64,000 nt of DNA from a virus. Location: the IMG/VR virus record IMGVR_UViG_3300024264_000023, positions 1 to 64,000 of that record. The stretch is one strand, 5' to 3'. The translations under genes were made by a program, and so were the position numbers. Position 1 is the first letter of the stretch, and each line of letters begins with the position of its first letter. The notes below the pieces were generated by a model that saw nothing but the letters and a program-made list of their open reading frames with translations, made no database searches and was not told the DNA's origin. Positions 8,458-17,212 of this stretch are shown here, piece by piece.

Positions 8458-9339
8458 ATGGGATATAAAAAACCAACAGAAGTGACTAAAGCATTTCTAA
8501 AAAGTCAACCTTTACCTAACCATGGTAAATCTTACACAGTCATATCACACAAAGAAGTGATAGACAACACTATGAATCTTCTTAATGCAAGTGGATTCAC
8601 TATAATAAAAGAAGTCTATAGATCTAATATGAATGCTAATGTAGCACAAGGTATCTATCATTTAAGACCTATTAATCCTGTTGATAGCAGTATAATGGAA
8701 GAAGAAGAACTAGGTATGATGTTCTCTTGGACTAACTCTTATGATAAAAGTACAAGGTTTCAGTGTGCTATAGGAGCTTATGTTAAAGTATGTTCAAACG
8801 GAATGGTTGCTGGTGATATGATGAATTACACTAGAAAGCATACCGGAACAGCTAATATGGACACTAAGTTACATATGACAGATCAAATCAAGAATGCTGA
8901 AGTATATTATAAAAGATTAATAAATGATAAAGAATATCTTAAGTCTGTTGAACTTAGCTGTAAACAACAGTCAGAGTTGGTAGGAAGATTATTTATTGAT
9001 GAAGATATAATAGACACACAACAAGTATCTATGATAAAGAAAGAAATGGATAAACCATCTTTTGATTATGGTCAGAGTAATAACAGTGCGTGGGCTTTTT
9101 ATAATCATGTAACGCATGCATTAAAGAAAGCACATCCAAGAGACTGGTTATCAGATCAAAAAGACTTTCATGATTTTGTAACTGCTGAAGTTATAAATAA
9201 GAACTTATATGCTAATCTAGAAGTTAACACCAATGTTAATGACATAGATATAGTTATGGAAGATATTGTTGAAGTTCCAATTGATATAGATATAACAGAA
9301 AAAGTATTAGTTCAAGAAATGTACATGGGTAGAATATGA
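8458..9339 (+). CDS. DUF932-family phage protein
   Basis: 293 residues. The central region FQCAIGAYVKVCSNGMVAGD with a following KHTG resembles the DUF932 (phage/plasmid-like protein) core, which typically reads ...VCsNG...H. The family is common in phages and plasmids of many hosts and has no settled biochemical role. The C-terminal 40 residues are very acidic (Asp/Glu/Val/Ile repeats). The gene has its own host-type promoter and overlaps a membrane microprotein gene by ATGA, so it probably starts a sub-operon of small genes. Confidence 0.75.
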   Translation: MGYKKPTEVTKAFLKSQPLPNHGKSYTVISHKEVIDNTMNLLNASGFTIIKEVYRSNMNANVAQGIYHLRPINPVDSSIMEEEELGMMFSWTNSYDKSTRFQCAIGAYVKVCSNGMVAGDMMNYTRKHTGTANMDTKLHMTDQIKNAEVYYKRLINDKEYLKSVELSCKQQSELVGRLFIDEDIIDTQQVSMIKKEMDKPSFDYGQSNNSAWAFYNHVTHALKKAHPRDWLSDQKDFHDFVTAEVINKNLYANLEVNTNVNDIDIVMEDIVEVPIDIDITEKVLVQEMYMGRI

Positions 9340-9419
9340 GCCCAGGATTAAGAATACTTTTTTTAATTATTATAATATATATAATATGGATCCTAAAAGG
9401 TAGAAAGTTAGGTGAATAA
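9336..9419 (+). CDS. 27-aa single-pass membrane microprotein
   Basis: ATG overlaps the DUF932 stop (ATGA), and its TAA overlaps the next ATG (TAATG). The peptide begins MSPGLRI, has an uninterrupted hydrophobic segment LFLIIIIYIIWIL (13 residues, with flanking hydrophobics enough to span a membrane) and ends with a basic KGRKLGE tail. Coupled overlaps on both sides support it as a real gene despite the length. Function unknown; it may act at the inner membrane during takeover or lysis timing. Confidence 0.6.
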   Translation: MSPGLRILFLIIIIYIIWILKGRKLGE

Positions 9420-9469
9420 TGATGGGGCCAAACCAACTGCATGTTATACATGTAGGCCCCTACACCTAA
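9419..9469 (+). CDS. Possible 16-aa peptide coding region overlapping a strong hairpin
   Basis: ATG ATG start at 9419 in a TAATG overlap with the preceding microprotein; the peptide reads MMGPNQLHVIHVGPYT. Almost the whole coding region folds into a hairpin (listed separately). Either this is a leader-type peptide whose translation melts the hairpin and controls the next gene (ATG 9480), or the open frame is accidental and only the RNA structure matters. I cannot decide from one sequence. Confidence 0.35.
   Translation: MMGPNQLHVIHVGPYT
9424..9460 (+). promoter_or_regulatory. Two-stage RNA hairpin upstream of the 72-aa gene
   Basis: Inner stem CTGCATGT (9437-9444) pairs with ACATGTAG (9448-9455) across a TAT loop, with one G-T pair. 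An outer stem GGGGC (9424-9428) pairs with GCCCC (9456-9460), leaving an 8-nt one-sided bulge (9429-9436). It is much more GC-rich than its surroundings. No T-run follows, so it is not a terminator; it lies 20 nt before the next ATG and could modulate translation or mRNA stability. Confidence 0.55.
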
Positions 9470-9479
9470 TTAAGTAAAT

Positions 9480-9698
9480 ATGGACTGGACTAAAACACAA
9501 CTTACAGAACCTGAGCAAAGAGCACAGAGCATATATAATAATATGGGTCCTACAGATGGACTTATACACATCCTACAGTTGCGTTATACTTGTGAAGAAA
9601 TGCCTTTTGAAACATTAGTAAAATACTGGAAAGAAGTAGAGACTGTGTTTAGGACTATAAGAGGAAAAAAAAATATAAATGTTAGAGATTGGTTATGA
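9480..9698 (+). CDS. Small hypothetical protein (72 aa)
   Basis: Soluble, helical, no recognised family. It contains the acidic/aromatic stretch MPFETLVKYWKEVETVFRTI and ends VRDWL. Its stop overlaps the start of the next gene (ATGA). Upstream is the GC-rich hairpin at 9424-9460. Confidence 0.6.
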   Translation: MDWTKTQLTEPEQRAQSIYNNMGPTDGLIHILQLRYTCEEMPFETLVKYWKEVETVFRTIRGKKNINVRDWL

Positions 9699-9886
9699 AA
9701 AAATTCATAGAGTTTGCATTAATATGGTACAGTCAGCAAATGGCAATACCATTTTGGGTAATCGGACATGTACATCTAAGTATAAATACATATAAAGATA
9801 TTCATGAGATTATAGCTAGCTTAGGTTTAAACCTACTCGTAGCTGTTGGATTCATAATTGACTATCGTAAAAATAAAAATAAATAA
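9695..9886 (+). CDS. Small membrane protein (63 aa)
   Basis: The ATG at 9695 forms an ATGA overlap with the previous stop and is preferred to the TTG six bases earlier. There are two hydrophobic segments: about residues 6-26 (ALIWYSQQMAIPFWVIG) and 38-54 (IIASLGLNLLVAVGFII), with a basic RKNKNK tail. Probably an inner-membrane protein with two spans. Function unknown. Confidence 0.6.
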   Translation: MKKFIEFALIWYSQQMAIPFWVIGHVHLSINTYKDIHEIIASLGLNLLVAVGFIIDYRKNKNK

Positions 9887-9890
9887 ACTT

Positions 9891-10106
9891 ATGCATGAAT
9901 TATTTGATATATGCGTTGAGGTGTTATACTGGATAGCAGATATAACTGGCTTAACATATAAGGAAGCTAATATTTGGATTTTTGTAATTATTCATCCCAT
10001 AGTTACTGTGGCTTTATTTGCAATAGTGATTTGGCAAAGGAATAAAATTAATCGTAAAGTAAAGACAAATGACAAAGAAAGAAAAAAGAGAACAAGAAAG
10101 ATATAA
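9891..10106 (+). CDS. Small membrane protein with basic tail (71 aa)
   Basis: ATG 9891 is chosen over an upstream TTG inside the previous gene. A hydrophobic span WIFVIIHPIVTVALFAIVIW (about residues 29-48) is followed by a Lys/Arg-rich cytoplasmic-type tail. The N-terminal helix (ELFDICVEVLYWIADI) is amphipathic. Its 3' end overlaps the next gene by 38 nt in another frame. Function unknown. Confidence 0.6.
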   Translation: MHELFDICVEVLYWIADITGLTYKEANIWIFVIIHPIVTVALFAIVIWQRNKINRKVKTNDKERKKRTRKI

Positions 10107-10275
10107 TAAAGCAGGTATAAACTTTATACCTTGCAGTGAAGATAGTCAAATTTACAGCTGGCAAAGAACTAATAGGAAAGCAACATCTCGTGCTGCAAAT
10201 GGTCCATGTGGAGCATATGAAGTTAGAAAGATTGAAGATGTTATGGCTGAAAGAAGGAAAAAGAAAAAGAAATGA
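10069..10275 (+). CDS. Small basic hypothetical protein (68 aa)
   Basis: Lys/Arg at both ends (TKKEKREQER at the start, ERRKKKKK at the end), with a central uncharged segment containing two Cys residues. No family recognised. It overlaps the preceding gene by 38 nt, and its stop overlaps the next start (ATGA). A nucleic-acid-binding role is possible from charge alone. Confidence 0.55.
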   Translation: MTKKEKREQERYNKAGINFIPCSEDSQIYSWQRTNRKATSRAANGPCGAYEVRKIEDVMAERRKKKKK

Positions 10276-10583
10276 TAAAAAAAGAATGGCTATTTATGGA
10301 TAAAGCTGAAAAAAGAAAAGATACTCCAGTATTTACTGGTGTTCTTAAATACTTCCCGGATGCTATTATGGAAATAGCAAGAGTTTCCTTACAAGGAAAC
10401 AAACAACATCACCCTGATAAACCATTACATTGGGATCGTAATAAGTCTAATGATGATTTTGATGCATTAGCTAGACATCTTATAGATGCAGGAACAATTG
10501 ATGATGACGGAATACGTCATACAGCAAAGGTTGCTTGGCGTGCACTTGCATGTTTACAAAAAGAATTGGAAGATCAAAAATAA
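10272..10583 (+). CDS. DUF5664 / dATP-dGTP diphosphohydrolase N-terminal-type protein
   Basis: 103 residues. The core PVFTGVLKYFPDAIMEIARV, then GNKQHHPDKPLHWDR, DALARHLID and HTAKVAWRALACLQKELE, matches the family known as DUF5664 or dATP/dGTP diphosphohydrolase N-terminal domain. The His, Trp and Asp residues (QHHPD, HWDR, RHLID) are the conserved ones. The family is frequent in phages and linked to purine deoxynucleotide handling, including in phages that use 2-aminoadenine. No purZ-like gene is in this window, so base modification is not implied. It ends one base before the convergent leftward block. A second start (M9) is possible. Confidence 0.7.
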   Translation: MIKKEWLFMDKAEKRKDTPVFTGVLKYFPDAIMEIARVSLQGNKQHHPDKPLHWDRNKSNDDFDALARHLIDAGTIDDDGIRHTAKVAWRALACLQKELEDQK

Positions 10584-10584
10584 C

Positions 10585-10764
10585 TTACTTGTTATACTGA
10601 TCTTTCATTATACCATTCATTGTACCCAATACAGTTGAATCTTGGGCAACCTTAAAACCGCCTTTACCTGTACTTTTATTAGTAACTACTGAGCCACCAG
10701 CCCTAACTTTAGGACTGTGTGGACTCATAGGGTTACTTGCACTATTTGTTTTTACTTTACTCAT
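10585..10764 (-). CDS. Small basic Gly-rich protein at the end of the fibre operon (59 aa)
   Basis: Read on the minus strand from ATG 10764 to TAA 10585. It starts MSKVKTNSASNPMSPHSPKV and continues RAGGSVV...GKGGFKVAQDS. The ATG overlaps the stop of the 1219-aa fibre gene (TAATG), so it is coupled to it. Low complexity with GG pairs after basic residues, like other small virion-block proteins here. It ends at 10585, facing the rightward gene ending at 10583. Function unknown; possibly a minor virion or assembly protein. Confidence 0.65.
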   Translation of the reverse strand: MSKVKTNSASNPMSPHSPKVRAGGSVVTNKSTGKGGFKVAQDSTVLGTMNGIMKDQYNK

Positions 10765-13700
10765 TATAAAATTGTTACTTGACCCGTAAATATATTTACT
10801 TGCACTGATGTTCCATCACCTGCATTAAATGCATTACCTGTTGCGGTACCAGTATTATTAAAAGGAGGACCATTAAATATTTCTATTTGATCTGCAGGAT
10901 TACTAGGATCTTCTTTAAATATTCTAAGAGTAGCTGCATCACCATGGGCACTTGCAACCCATGTAAGAGCCGGATCAATAGAAAATGGTTGACCTAATAC
11001 ATAACCTGAACCTGGTCTTGTTACAGAATCTATAGATACTATAGATTGATTATTTCCAGCTGTTGCATTCATAGTTACAAAAACTGAACATCCACTATCT
11101 CCACCACTTATAAAATATTCTGCTCTAGTTGTTGGGTTTCCAGCACCACTAAATAAACTTTGAGCATAACCAGCACCGCCACTATTTAAAGTTACACCGG
11201 TAACTTCTCCATTAGGACCTATTGAACTAATTGTACCTGTGGCTTGTGTTGTAGCACGTGTTTTGGCCCAATTATCTCCTGCAATATAAAAAATTATATT
11301 ACCATCTATACTATTAGCAGCTATCTGTTGTATAACACCTGCTTGAAGTCTTTGCGCTCCTGTAGAACTCCAAAGTGTATCTACATTATTTGTTGCTTTA
11401 ACATATCCTCCATCGTAGTTATAAATTGTGTTAGATTTAGACCCTGTAGCACCACGTGGTGTATAATCAATATTAGCAGAACTCATTATACTAGGTGATC
11501 CATTAACTCCTAGTCCAGTTTGTGCATTGTTAGTTGGTCTAGTCCAAGTTCTACCATTTGGTCCAGTTAGATATCCAAGTGAAGGAGAATAACTATCTAA
11601 ACTGTATCTTCTAACTGCTGTGTTTGTAGTACCATTTGCTGGATTTTGTATACCATTATTAGAAGTAGAGGTTCTTAGTAAATTATAAACTTCTGTTCCA
11701 CCAGCAGCATTTGTGATAGCAGCATATATTTTAAATGCACCATCATTACACTGATGAGCAGACCCATTATTTGGTGCTAAAGGTATTGCTGATATAGCAA
11801 AAGGAGCATAACCAATATCTTCATTTTGAATTACATAAGTTAAATTACCTGTTACAGCATTTACACCTGATAAACCAAAAGCAATATTTATTGTATTAGC
11901 ATCAAAAATTATAGTATCACCTATTGATATATTATCATTAGCAGGATAAGACATAGGGTGAGCTACAATATTTGGTGTTACTGATTCAACGATACTTGAA
12001 TTAACTTGATAACCAGCAGTTAAATATACTAATTGAAATGTTGAATTTGCAACACCTGGATATGTTCCACCACTCGGTGAAACATTCAATACTTCATTAT
12101 TGTTATTTAGTCCTGAATTGCTTAGGTTACCAGGTTGAGATGTAAATTGAGTTAATCTTCTTCCTTGACTAGTATAATTTCCCATCCAGTTTTGTGGTGA
12201 AGGAAAAGGTATAGGGTTCCATGTACCTCCAGTAGCTCCATATACAGGTAAATTTGTATTAGCTCTGAAAGGAAACAGTGCATTTGTAGATGTTCCTGTT
12301 GCTTGCTCACTTGACACCTGAAATTCAAATCTATTTAATATATCTAAAGCTGCAGTTACATTAAAAATGTACTCGCTCTTACAAGTTACATCTACATCTT
12401 GAAGTGTAAATCTAAATTGCTGATTACCAGATGGAACAGAAGGTTGATCAAAAGTAAACTGCCATGGTGCTGGTACATCTTTTTGTATTGTTGATCCTGC
12501 TGGAAGACCTGCTATCCAAGTTGTACCACCATCAAGAGAATATTCTGTTGTAAGTGTTACGTCAGTATATGCATTATCTGGGTCACAATAATCACCCACC
12601 CACTGATAAGGTGAACCTGCAGGATCAGTAAATAAAGGTGCAGTTGATGCTGCTCCACAAGGTTGATTAGCTCCTTGATAAACAGCAAATGATGGTACAT
12701 CACAAACACAACTTATATTATATGTTGTTGTTGCTTCTTTTTCACATGTACCGTCACTAACTTTCCATGTAAATGATCCTGTTCCACAATAGTTTATAGC
12801 AGGAACAAAATCATAAACACCAGTAGCTGAATTCAAATTAACTGTACCATGTGATGCTGGAGGTGCAGTTACAATACTCCAAGTTAATGGATCACCATCA
12901 GGATCTGAGGCTGTTAAAGTTTGACCTGTTAAAGTTGTATCTTCTACTAAACTAATAGTAGTGTTTTGTACAATAGGGCATTGATTAAGAGGTTGTATTT
13001 CACAGCAAGCATCCCACCATATAATTTGATTACCTGCAGCATCTATACGTAAAATATAATGAAATTTTACAGCTACTCCTTGTAGCCAAAATCCACCAGA
13101 TTGATTAGTTGGTATATAAGGAAAACCATTAACAGCATCACCAGACCAAGTTGTTCTCACAGTCTGTGTAGTTCCTCCATTAACACCTGTAAATAGTAAA
13201 TAGTCTAAAGGTATATTAGGGCTATCTGCAACAAAAACAAAATAACCTTCATCTGCATTCAAAAGATTATTTGGTCTAATTGCTCTAAAAGCAGTCGGAA
13301 TAGTAACTTGCATATAACCATTATACTTATCTACATCCCAGTTTGTTATACCTAGACCTGGATCTATTAAATCCCAACCTAATTCTGGTACAATACTAAG
13401 TGCATCTCTCCATCTAACCACATTGGCTGAAGCAGGGTCTCTTACTAGAACTTGTGTAAGAGTATCATCTTGATTTACATCATCTAAAAATAGTTCTTTA
13501 GTTTGTTGTAGTTCACCGTCATTAATAACTTTAGTTGCAGGAGTTCCTGAATCACCATCTTGTATTAATAAAGAACAACCTAATGTATTAGAGTTAGGTG
13601 TCCATAATGGTATTCTATAGATTTCACATTGTTCTCCTACAATTGCTGCAGGGTTATCTTCCCAAGAGAATGTTACTCCATCAGAGATAAGAATCTGATC

Positions 13701-14423
13701 TGCTGTTCCAATAGGTAACTCTTGTTTTAAATTGTTTACATTTCCTTGCCATAGACTTCCATAAGTTAAAGCTTCTACAACATCATCATCTGACCATATT
13801 ACTCTTCCGTCACCTAAACCTACAAGTACTTGAGATAGTTGACCAACATTTCCTTGTGAATCTGTAATAGGCCCACTAAGTACAATGTTTGAGTTTAAAG
13901 TTGTAGTTGTAGGAGGTACTGTAGCCATGGTTAAACTACCATGCTGTACATTTACTAATGCAGTAAATGTAACTCCATCCATTGTGAAATTTGAATCATC
14001 TTCTAATACACCGCCAGGACCAACTATAACTATACGGTCTTCTGTTAGTGTTGGAGTTGTTATAGTACCTTCTACATATAAATCACCTGCTATATTGATA
14101 GTATCACCTATAGCATTTTGAGTTATGATAGAATCCATTAAGGTATCCCATGCACATGACCCTTCAGGTGTAGTATAAACAGGAACAAAACCAAGTTTAC
14201 CTTCACCCGGTTTTGTTCTAGTTAAATTTTCTGTAGCTTCACAAACAAGATCTCCCCACTTTACAACAAAAGGTTCCATCTTAGGATTATAAACAGCACC
14301 AGTATTTAAACTACTGTTCTGATAAAGCTTACCAAATTCAAAATGATCTCTCATTTTGTCTAGTTTCTTTTTCTTTTTATTCCTTTTTAATAGTCCTAAG
14401 ACCTCTTGTATATAAACACTCAT
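10764..14423 (-). CDS. Large fibre/appendage protein with Ig/cadherin-like domain
   Basis: 1219 residues. The first 20 residues (YIQEVLGLLKRNKKKKK) resemble the start of the 908-aa protein and more loosely the 397-aa one, suggesting a shared attachment peptide. After a beta-rich region, about residues 480-575 form a cadherin-like/Big-type domain: EDTTLTGQTLTASDPDGDPL then VYDFVPAINYCGTGSFTWKV. The DPDGDP turn is a typical calcium-binding element. The C-terminal 180 residues hold two G-x-GY-type beta repeats (SGGAGYAQ, PGSGYVLG) common in phage tail proteins. Probably a host-recognition fibre or tailspike. No enzymatic site is seen. Leftward, between the 908-aa fibre and a small coupled gene. 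Confidence 0.75.
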   Translation of the reverse strand: MSVYIQEVLGLLKRNKKKKKLDKMRDHFEFGKLYQNSSLNTGAVYNPKMEPFVVKWGDLVCEATENLTRTKPGEGKLGFVPVYTTPEGSCAWDTLMDSIITQNAIGDTINIAGDLYVEGTITTPTLTEDRIVIVGPGGVLEDDSNFTMDGVTFTALVNVQHGSLTMATVPPTTTTLNSNIVLSGPITDSQGNVGQLSQVLVGLGDGRVIWSDDDVVEALTYGSLWQGNVNNLKQELPIGTADQILISDGVTFSWEDNPAAIVGEQCEIYRIPLWTPNSNTLGCSLLIQDGDSGTPATKVINDGELQQTKELFLDDVNQDDTLTQVLVRDPASANVVRWRDALSIVPELGWDLIDPGLGITNWDVDKYNGYMQVTIPTAFRAIRPNNLLNADEGYFVFVADSPNIPLDYLLFTGVNGGTTQTVRTTWSGDAVNGFPYIPTNQSGGFWLQGVAVKFHYILRIDAAGNQIIWWDACCEIQPLNQCPIVQNTTISLVEDTTLTGQTLTASDPDGDPLTWSIVTAPPASHGTVNLNSATGVYDFVPAINYCGTGSFTWKVSDGTCEKEATTTYNISCVCDVPSFAVYQGANQPCGAASTAPLFTDPAGSPYQWVGDYCDPDNAYTDVTLTTEYSLDGGTTWIAGLPAGSTIQKDVPAPWQFTFDQPSVPSGNQQFRFTLQDVDVTCKSEYIFNVTAALDILNRFEFQVSSEQATGTSTNALFPFRANTNLPVYGATGGTWNPIPFPSPQNWMGNYTSQGRRLTQFTSQPGNLSNSGLNNNNEVLNVSPSGGTYPGVANSTFQLVYLTAGYQVNSSIVESVTPNIVAHPMSYPANDNISIGDTIIFDANTINIAFGLSGVNAVTGNLTYVIQNEDIGYAPFAISAIPLAPNNGSAHQCNDGAFKIYAAITNAAGGTEVYNLLRTSTSNNGIQNPANGTTNTAVRRYSLDSYSPSLGYLTGPNGRTWTRPTNNAQTGLGVNGSPSIMSSANIDYTPRGATGSKSNTIYNYDGGYVKATNNVDTLWSSTGAQRLQAGVIQQIAANSIDGNIIFYIAGDNWAKTRATTQATGTISSIGPNGEVTGVTLNSGGAGYAQSLFSGAGNPTTRAEYFISGGDSGCSVFVTMNATAGNNQSIVSIDSVTRPGSGYVLGQPFSIDPALTWVASAHGDAATLRIFKEDPSNPADQIEIFNGPPFNNTGTATGNAFNAGDGTSVQVNIFTGQVTIL

Positions 14424-14475
14424 TGTTTTTTATTTTATTGTTTATTTTTTATTTAGACTAATATCATTAGACTTA

Positions 14476-17202
14476 TTACGGTTCTACTCTTGGATTGTAG
14501 AATCTTATTTCTATATTACCTTGAGATATTCCTTTAGTACTGCCAGTAAAATCTTCTTCTAGAAAATCTAGATAAACAGCATTTTCAGTAGGTGTTAATT
14601 CCCACTCTCTAAAAAAGATTTCTGCAGGACGTGTACCTTCTATTATTTCTGATCTACCATTTGCCATGACCCACGGAAATTTACTAGTTTCACATCTTGT
14701 ACTTGTGTCTCCTGGTGCATGTATAAGAATTTTATATACTGCTGTTCCTCCTTGCCAAGTGAACTGACATCCTGTATCATTTGATAATTCTTGAACTGAA
14801 ATTGGAGCTCCTTTAGGATGATTGAAACGTGCAACATAAGATGTATAGTTTACTCCACTACCGCCTGTACCATTTGATGCTGCAGTAAGTCTACCTTGAG
14901 CATCAACTTCAATATTAGCATTTGTATAAACCCCTGGGGTAACAGATGTGTTTTCTAAATCTATAGTTAGTTTATCTGTAGCAACAGTGCTTGTTGCAAT
15001 TCCTACACCACCTGCTAGTAAAGCTGTATCTCCATCAGCAACAACTTGCCCTGTTCCAATATCACCTGTTAATGTCCACCCTGCAGTTGAATTAGTCCAA
15101 GGTACATTAACAACTAGTTGATCACTAGAATTAAATTGAACTCCATAAGTTCTTTTTTCTACTTCCGTGACAGGGTTTGATCCTTGTGATTGTACAACAT
15201 CACTAAATAATTTACCAATACCAAGAACGGTTGATGACATTTTTGGTACAGCTGCAGCGCTAGGTAATGTAATTGTTTTAACATTTACTGCATTTACGTG
15301 ACCAGTTGTATCTTGTATAATACTATCTACTACTGTAAAAGTACCTCCGGCTATAGGAGATGCTGTAGATGTTGTATCAGTTCTTGTTGTATCATCATGA
15401 TCAATATCTAATTGTATGTCAGTTCCAACAAGTGTTACGCTTGTACTTATCTTATCTAGACCTCTAAACTGAACTTCTACTCCGTCTGTTACAGGTTCAA
15501 TACCTGTACCATCACCAATTGTCCAACTAGACATACTACCTCCAGATGTTGACCAAGGTACGTTTACTACTAATTGATCATCTGAATTAAATTGAACACC
15601 GTATGTTCTATCTTTAACAGTTGATACTGCCTCAGCTGCTTCAAGCTGTACTGTATCATCCCATAATTTACCTGTTCCAGTTACCGTAGATGTCATCACT
15701 GGTACTGCTGCAGGAATAACAGGGAATGTTTCTAATGCACCATCACCTCTAACATATTGAGCTGGTACCCCTTGAAAATTTAAAGTTAAGAAAGGTGTGG
15801 TAGTTGAATTTGCTACAGAAGGTACTATTGCATCTGCTATTCCTGGCGTTACATCACAATTAAAATCTGTTACTGTCCCTGTCCCTACAGAAGGGAATGT
15901 TTGTAAAGTTCCTGTACCATCTATATATTGTTGTGCAGTACCTGCACCTGTAAATGAAAGAGTACCTGACCCTGTTACAGGAGATCCTGAAACAACAAAT
16001 GCAGGGGGTGCTGATAAACCAACACTAGTAACGGAACCAGAACCACCAGAAGCGTCTATAGTTACTCCATTACCTGCTTGTGTTAATGTTATATTAGTTC
16101 CTGCATTTAAAAATAATGTACTAAGAACACTGTTTGAATCCTCTAAGTTGACTGCATAGTTTGTACCACCAGACTGTTGACCACTAAGAGTATATGTTGT
16201 ATTATTATCTATAGAACTTATTTGTACTGTATCGTTACCCTGATCTGTTAATGTAATGTTATTACCAGCTTCAAGAATTACTTTATCTAATGAGCCGTCT
16301 GATCCAGTTAAATCTATAGAATAGTTTACACCAGCAGCACCGCTTCCTTGACCACTTAAATCATATGTAGTATTACTTGCTGCAGCAGGTGTTGGTAGAG
16401 TTACTGTTTTAAAGTTTACTTCTGTAGGGTGCCCAGTTGCATCTTGAATTATTTTGTCAACAACCTCAAATGAAGCACCAAATGCAGGTGATTCAGATGA
16501 TGCTGTATCTATTCTAGTTGTATCAAGGTGAGTAATAGTTATTTTCTCCGGGTTACCTCCAGCTAATGATAGTGCAGTACGTATTTTTGGGCCTCCGTCA
16601 AAAACAACTACTTCATTACTTTCTACAGTTCCTGTTATAAAACCATCACTAATTCTCCAACCGGCAAATAAGATTGGAAAGGTTTCTAGGTTTCCAGCAC
16701 CATTAACATACTGAGTTGCATTACCTAAATAATTAAATGTAAGAATACCAGAAGTTGTAATAGGACCTCCAGAGACTGCAATTGCATTTCCATTAGTATC
16801 AGCGTCTATACTAGTAACAGTTCCATCAAACTCATCAGAACTACTTATAGTTATAGCATTAGAGCCATCATCGGTTAAAGTAATATTATTACCCTCAATA
16901 AGTTTTACTATATCAACAGTACCATCTGATCCGGTAAGTATTAAATTAACACCACCTTTGAATCCTTCACTACTATAATCATAAGTAGTATTTGAACCAA
17001 CACCAATAGCTTCAGCCAACTGCTTGACTGAAATTAATTCTTGTTCAAGTTTTGGCAAGTATGCCATTACATTTAAGGAACTATCTTGTTTTGTTGATAG
17101 AATTAAAAAATCCTCTTTACCATCTTTATCAAGATCATAAGGGTTTGGTGCATATTTTTTCTTGGCAAATAATCCAATTACGTCTTGCAGTAGTGAGCCC
17201 AT
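14476..17202 (-). CDS. Fibre/appendage protein built from beta repeats
   Basis: 908 residues. Starts with LLQDVIGLFAKKKYAPNPYD, related to the N-terminus of the 1219-aa protein. The body is repetitive: a unit of about 50 residues ending GNNITLTDDGSNAITISS occurs near residue 55, again as GNNITLTDQGNDTVQISS near 275, and in weaker form near 335 (GTNITLTQAGNGVTI). A second unit, GVQFNSDDQLVVNVPW, occurs twice, as does VVD(K/S)IIQD(A/T)TGH. This indicates duplicated beta-solenoid or beta-helical segments. The C-terminal domain (last 130 residues, ending GNIEIRFYNPRVEP) may be the receptor-binding tip. Probably a trimeric fibre; no enzymatic motif is visible. Confidence 0.75.
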   Translation of the reverse strand: MGSLLQDVIGLFAKKKYAPNPYDLDKDGKEDFLILSTKQDSSLNVMAYLPKLEQELISVKQLAEAIGVGSNTTYDYSSEGFKGGVNLILTGSDGTVDIVKLIEGNNITLTDDGSNAITISSSDEFDGTVTSIDADTNGNAIAVSGGPITTSGILTFNYLGNATQYVNGAGNLETFPILFAGWRISDGFITGTVESNEVVVFDGGPKIRTALSLAGGNPEKITITHLDTTRIDTASSESPAFGASFEVVDKIIQDATGHPTEVNFKTVTLPTPAAASNTTYDLSGQGSGAAGVNYSIDLTGSDGSLDKVILEAGNNITLTDQGNDTVQISSIDNNTTYTLSGQQSGGTNYAVNLEDSNSVLSTLFLNAGTNITLTQAGNGVTIDASGGSGSVTSVGLSAPPAFVVSGSPVTGSGTLSFTGAGTAQQYIDGTGTLQTFPSVGTGTVTDFNCDVTPGIADAIVPSVANSTTTPFLTLNFQGVPAQYVRGDGALETFPVIPAAVPVMTSTVTGTGKLWDDTVQLEAAEAVSTVKDRTYGVQFNSDDQLVVNVPWSTSGGSMSSWTIGDGTGIEPVTDGVEVQFRGLDKISTSVTLVGTDIQLDIDHDDTTRTDTTSTASPIAGGTFTVVDSIIQDTTGHVNAVNVKTITLPSAAAVPKMSSTVLGIGKLFSDVVQSQGSNPVTEVEKRTYGVQFNSSDQLVVNVPWTNSTAGWTLTGDIGTGQVVADGDTALLAGGVGIATSTVATDKLTIDLENTSVTPGVYTNANIEVDAQGRLTAASNGTGGSGVNYTSYVARFNHPKGAPISVQELSNDTGCQFTWQGGTAVYKILIHAPGDTSTRCETSKFPWVMANGRSEIIEGTRPAEIFFREWELTPTENAVYLDFLEEDFTGSTKGISQGNIEIRFYNPRVEP

Positions 17203-17212
17203 TGTTTTTTGT

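Noticed and set aside
9424-9460. tRNA or tRNA fragment
   Set aside because: The GC-rich stem-loop has no D or T arm, no anticodon arm geometry and is too short; kept only as a hairpin.
9858-9890. TTG start extending the 71-aa membrane protein into the previous gene
   Set aside because: It would overlap the 63-aa gene by 29 nt with no support; the ATG at 9891, four bases after that gene's stop, is more natural.
10580-10595. Terminator between the convergent genes at 10583 and 10585 (ATAAC/GTTAT)
   Set aside because: Only a 5-bp A/T-rich stem with no T-run in either direction; too weak to list.
11244-14121. Long frames on the plus strand opposite the fibre gene
   Set aside because: Low-complexity antisense shadows of the leftward fibre gene, with no start context or coupling.
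15797-16159. 120-codon plus-strand frame rich in Val/Pro
   Set aside because: Composition is the complement of the repeat-rich 908-aa fibre gene; no independent support.
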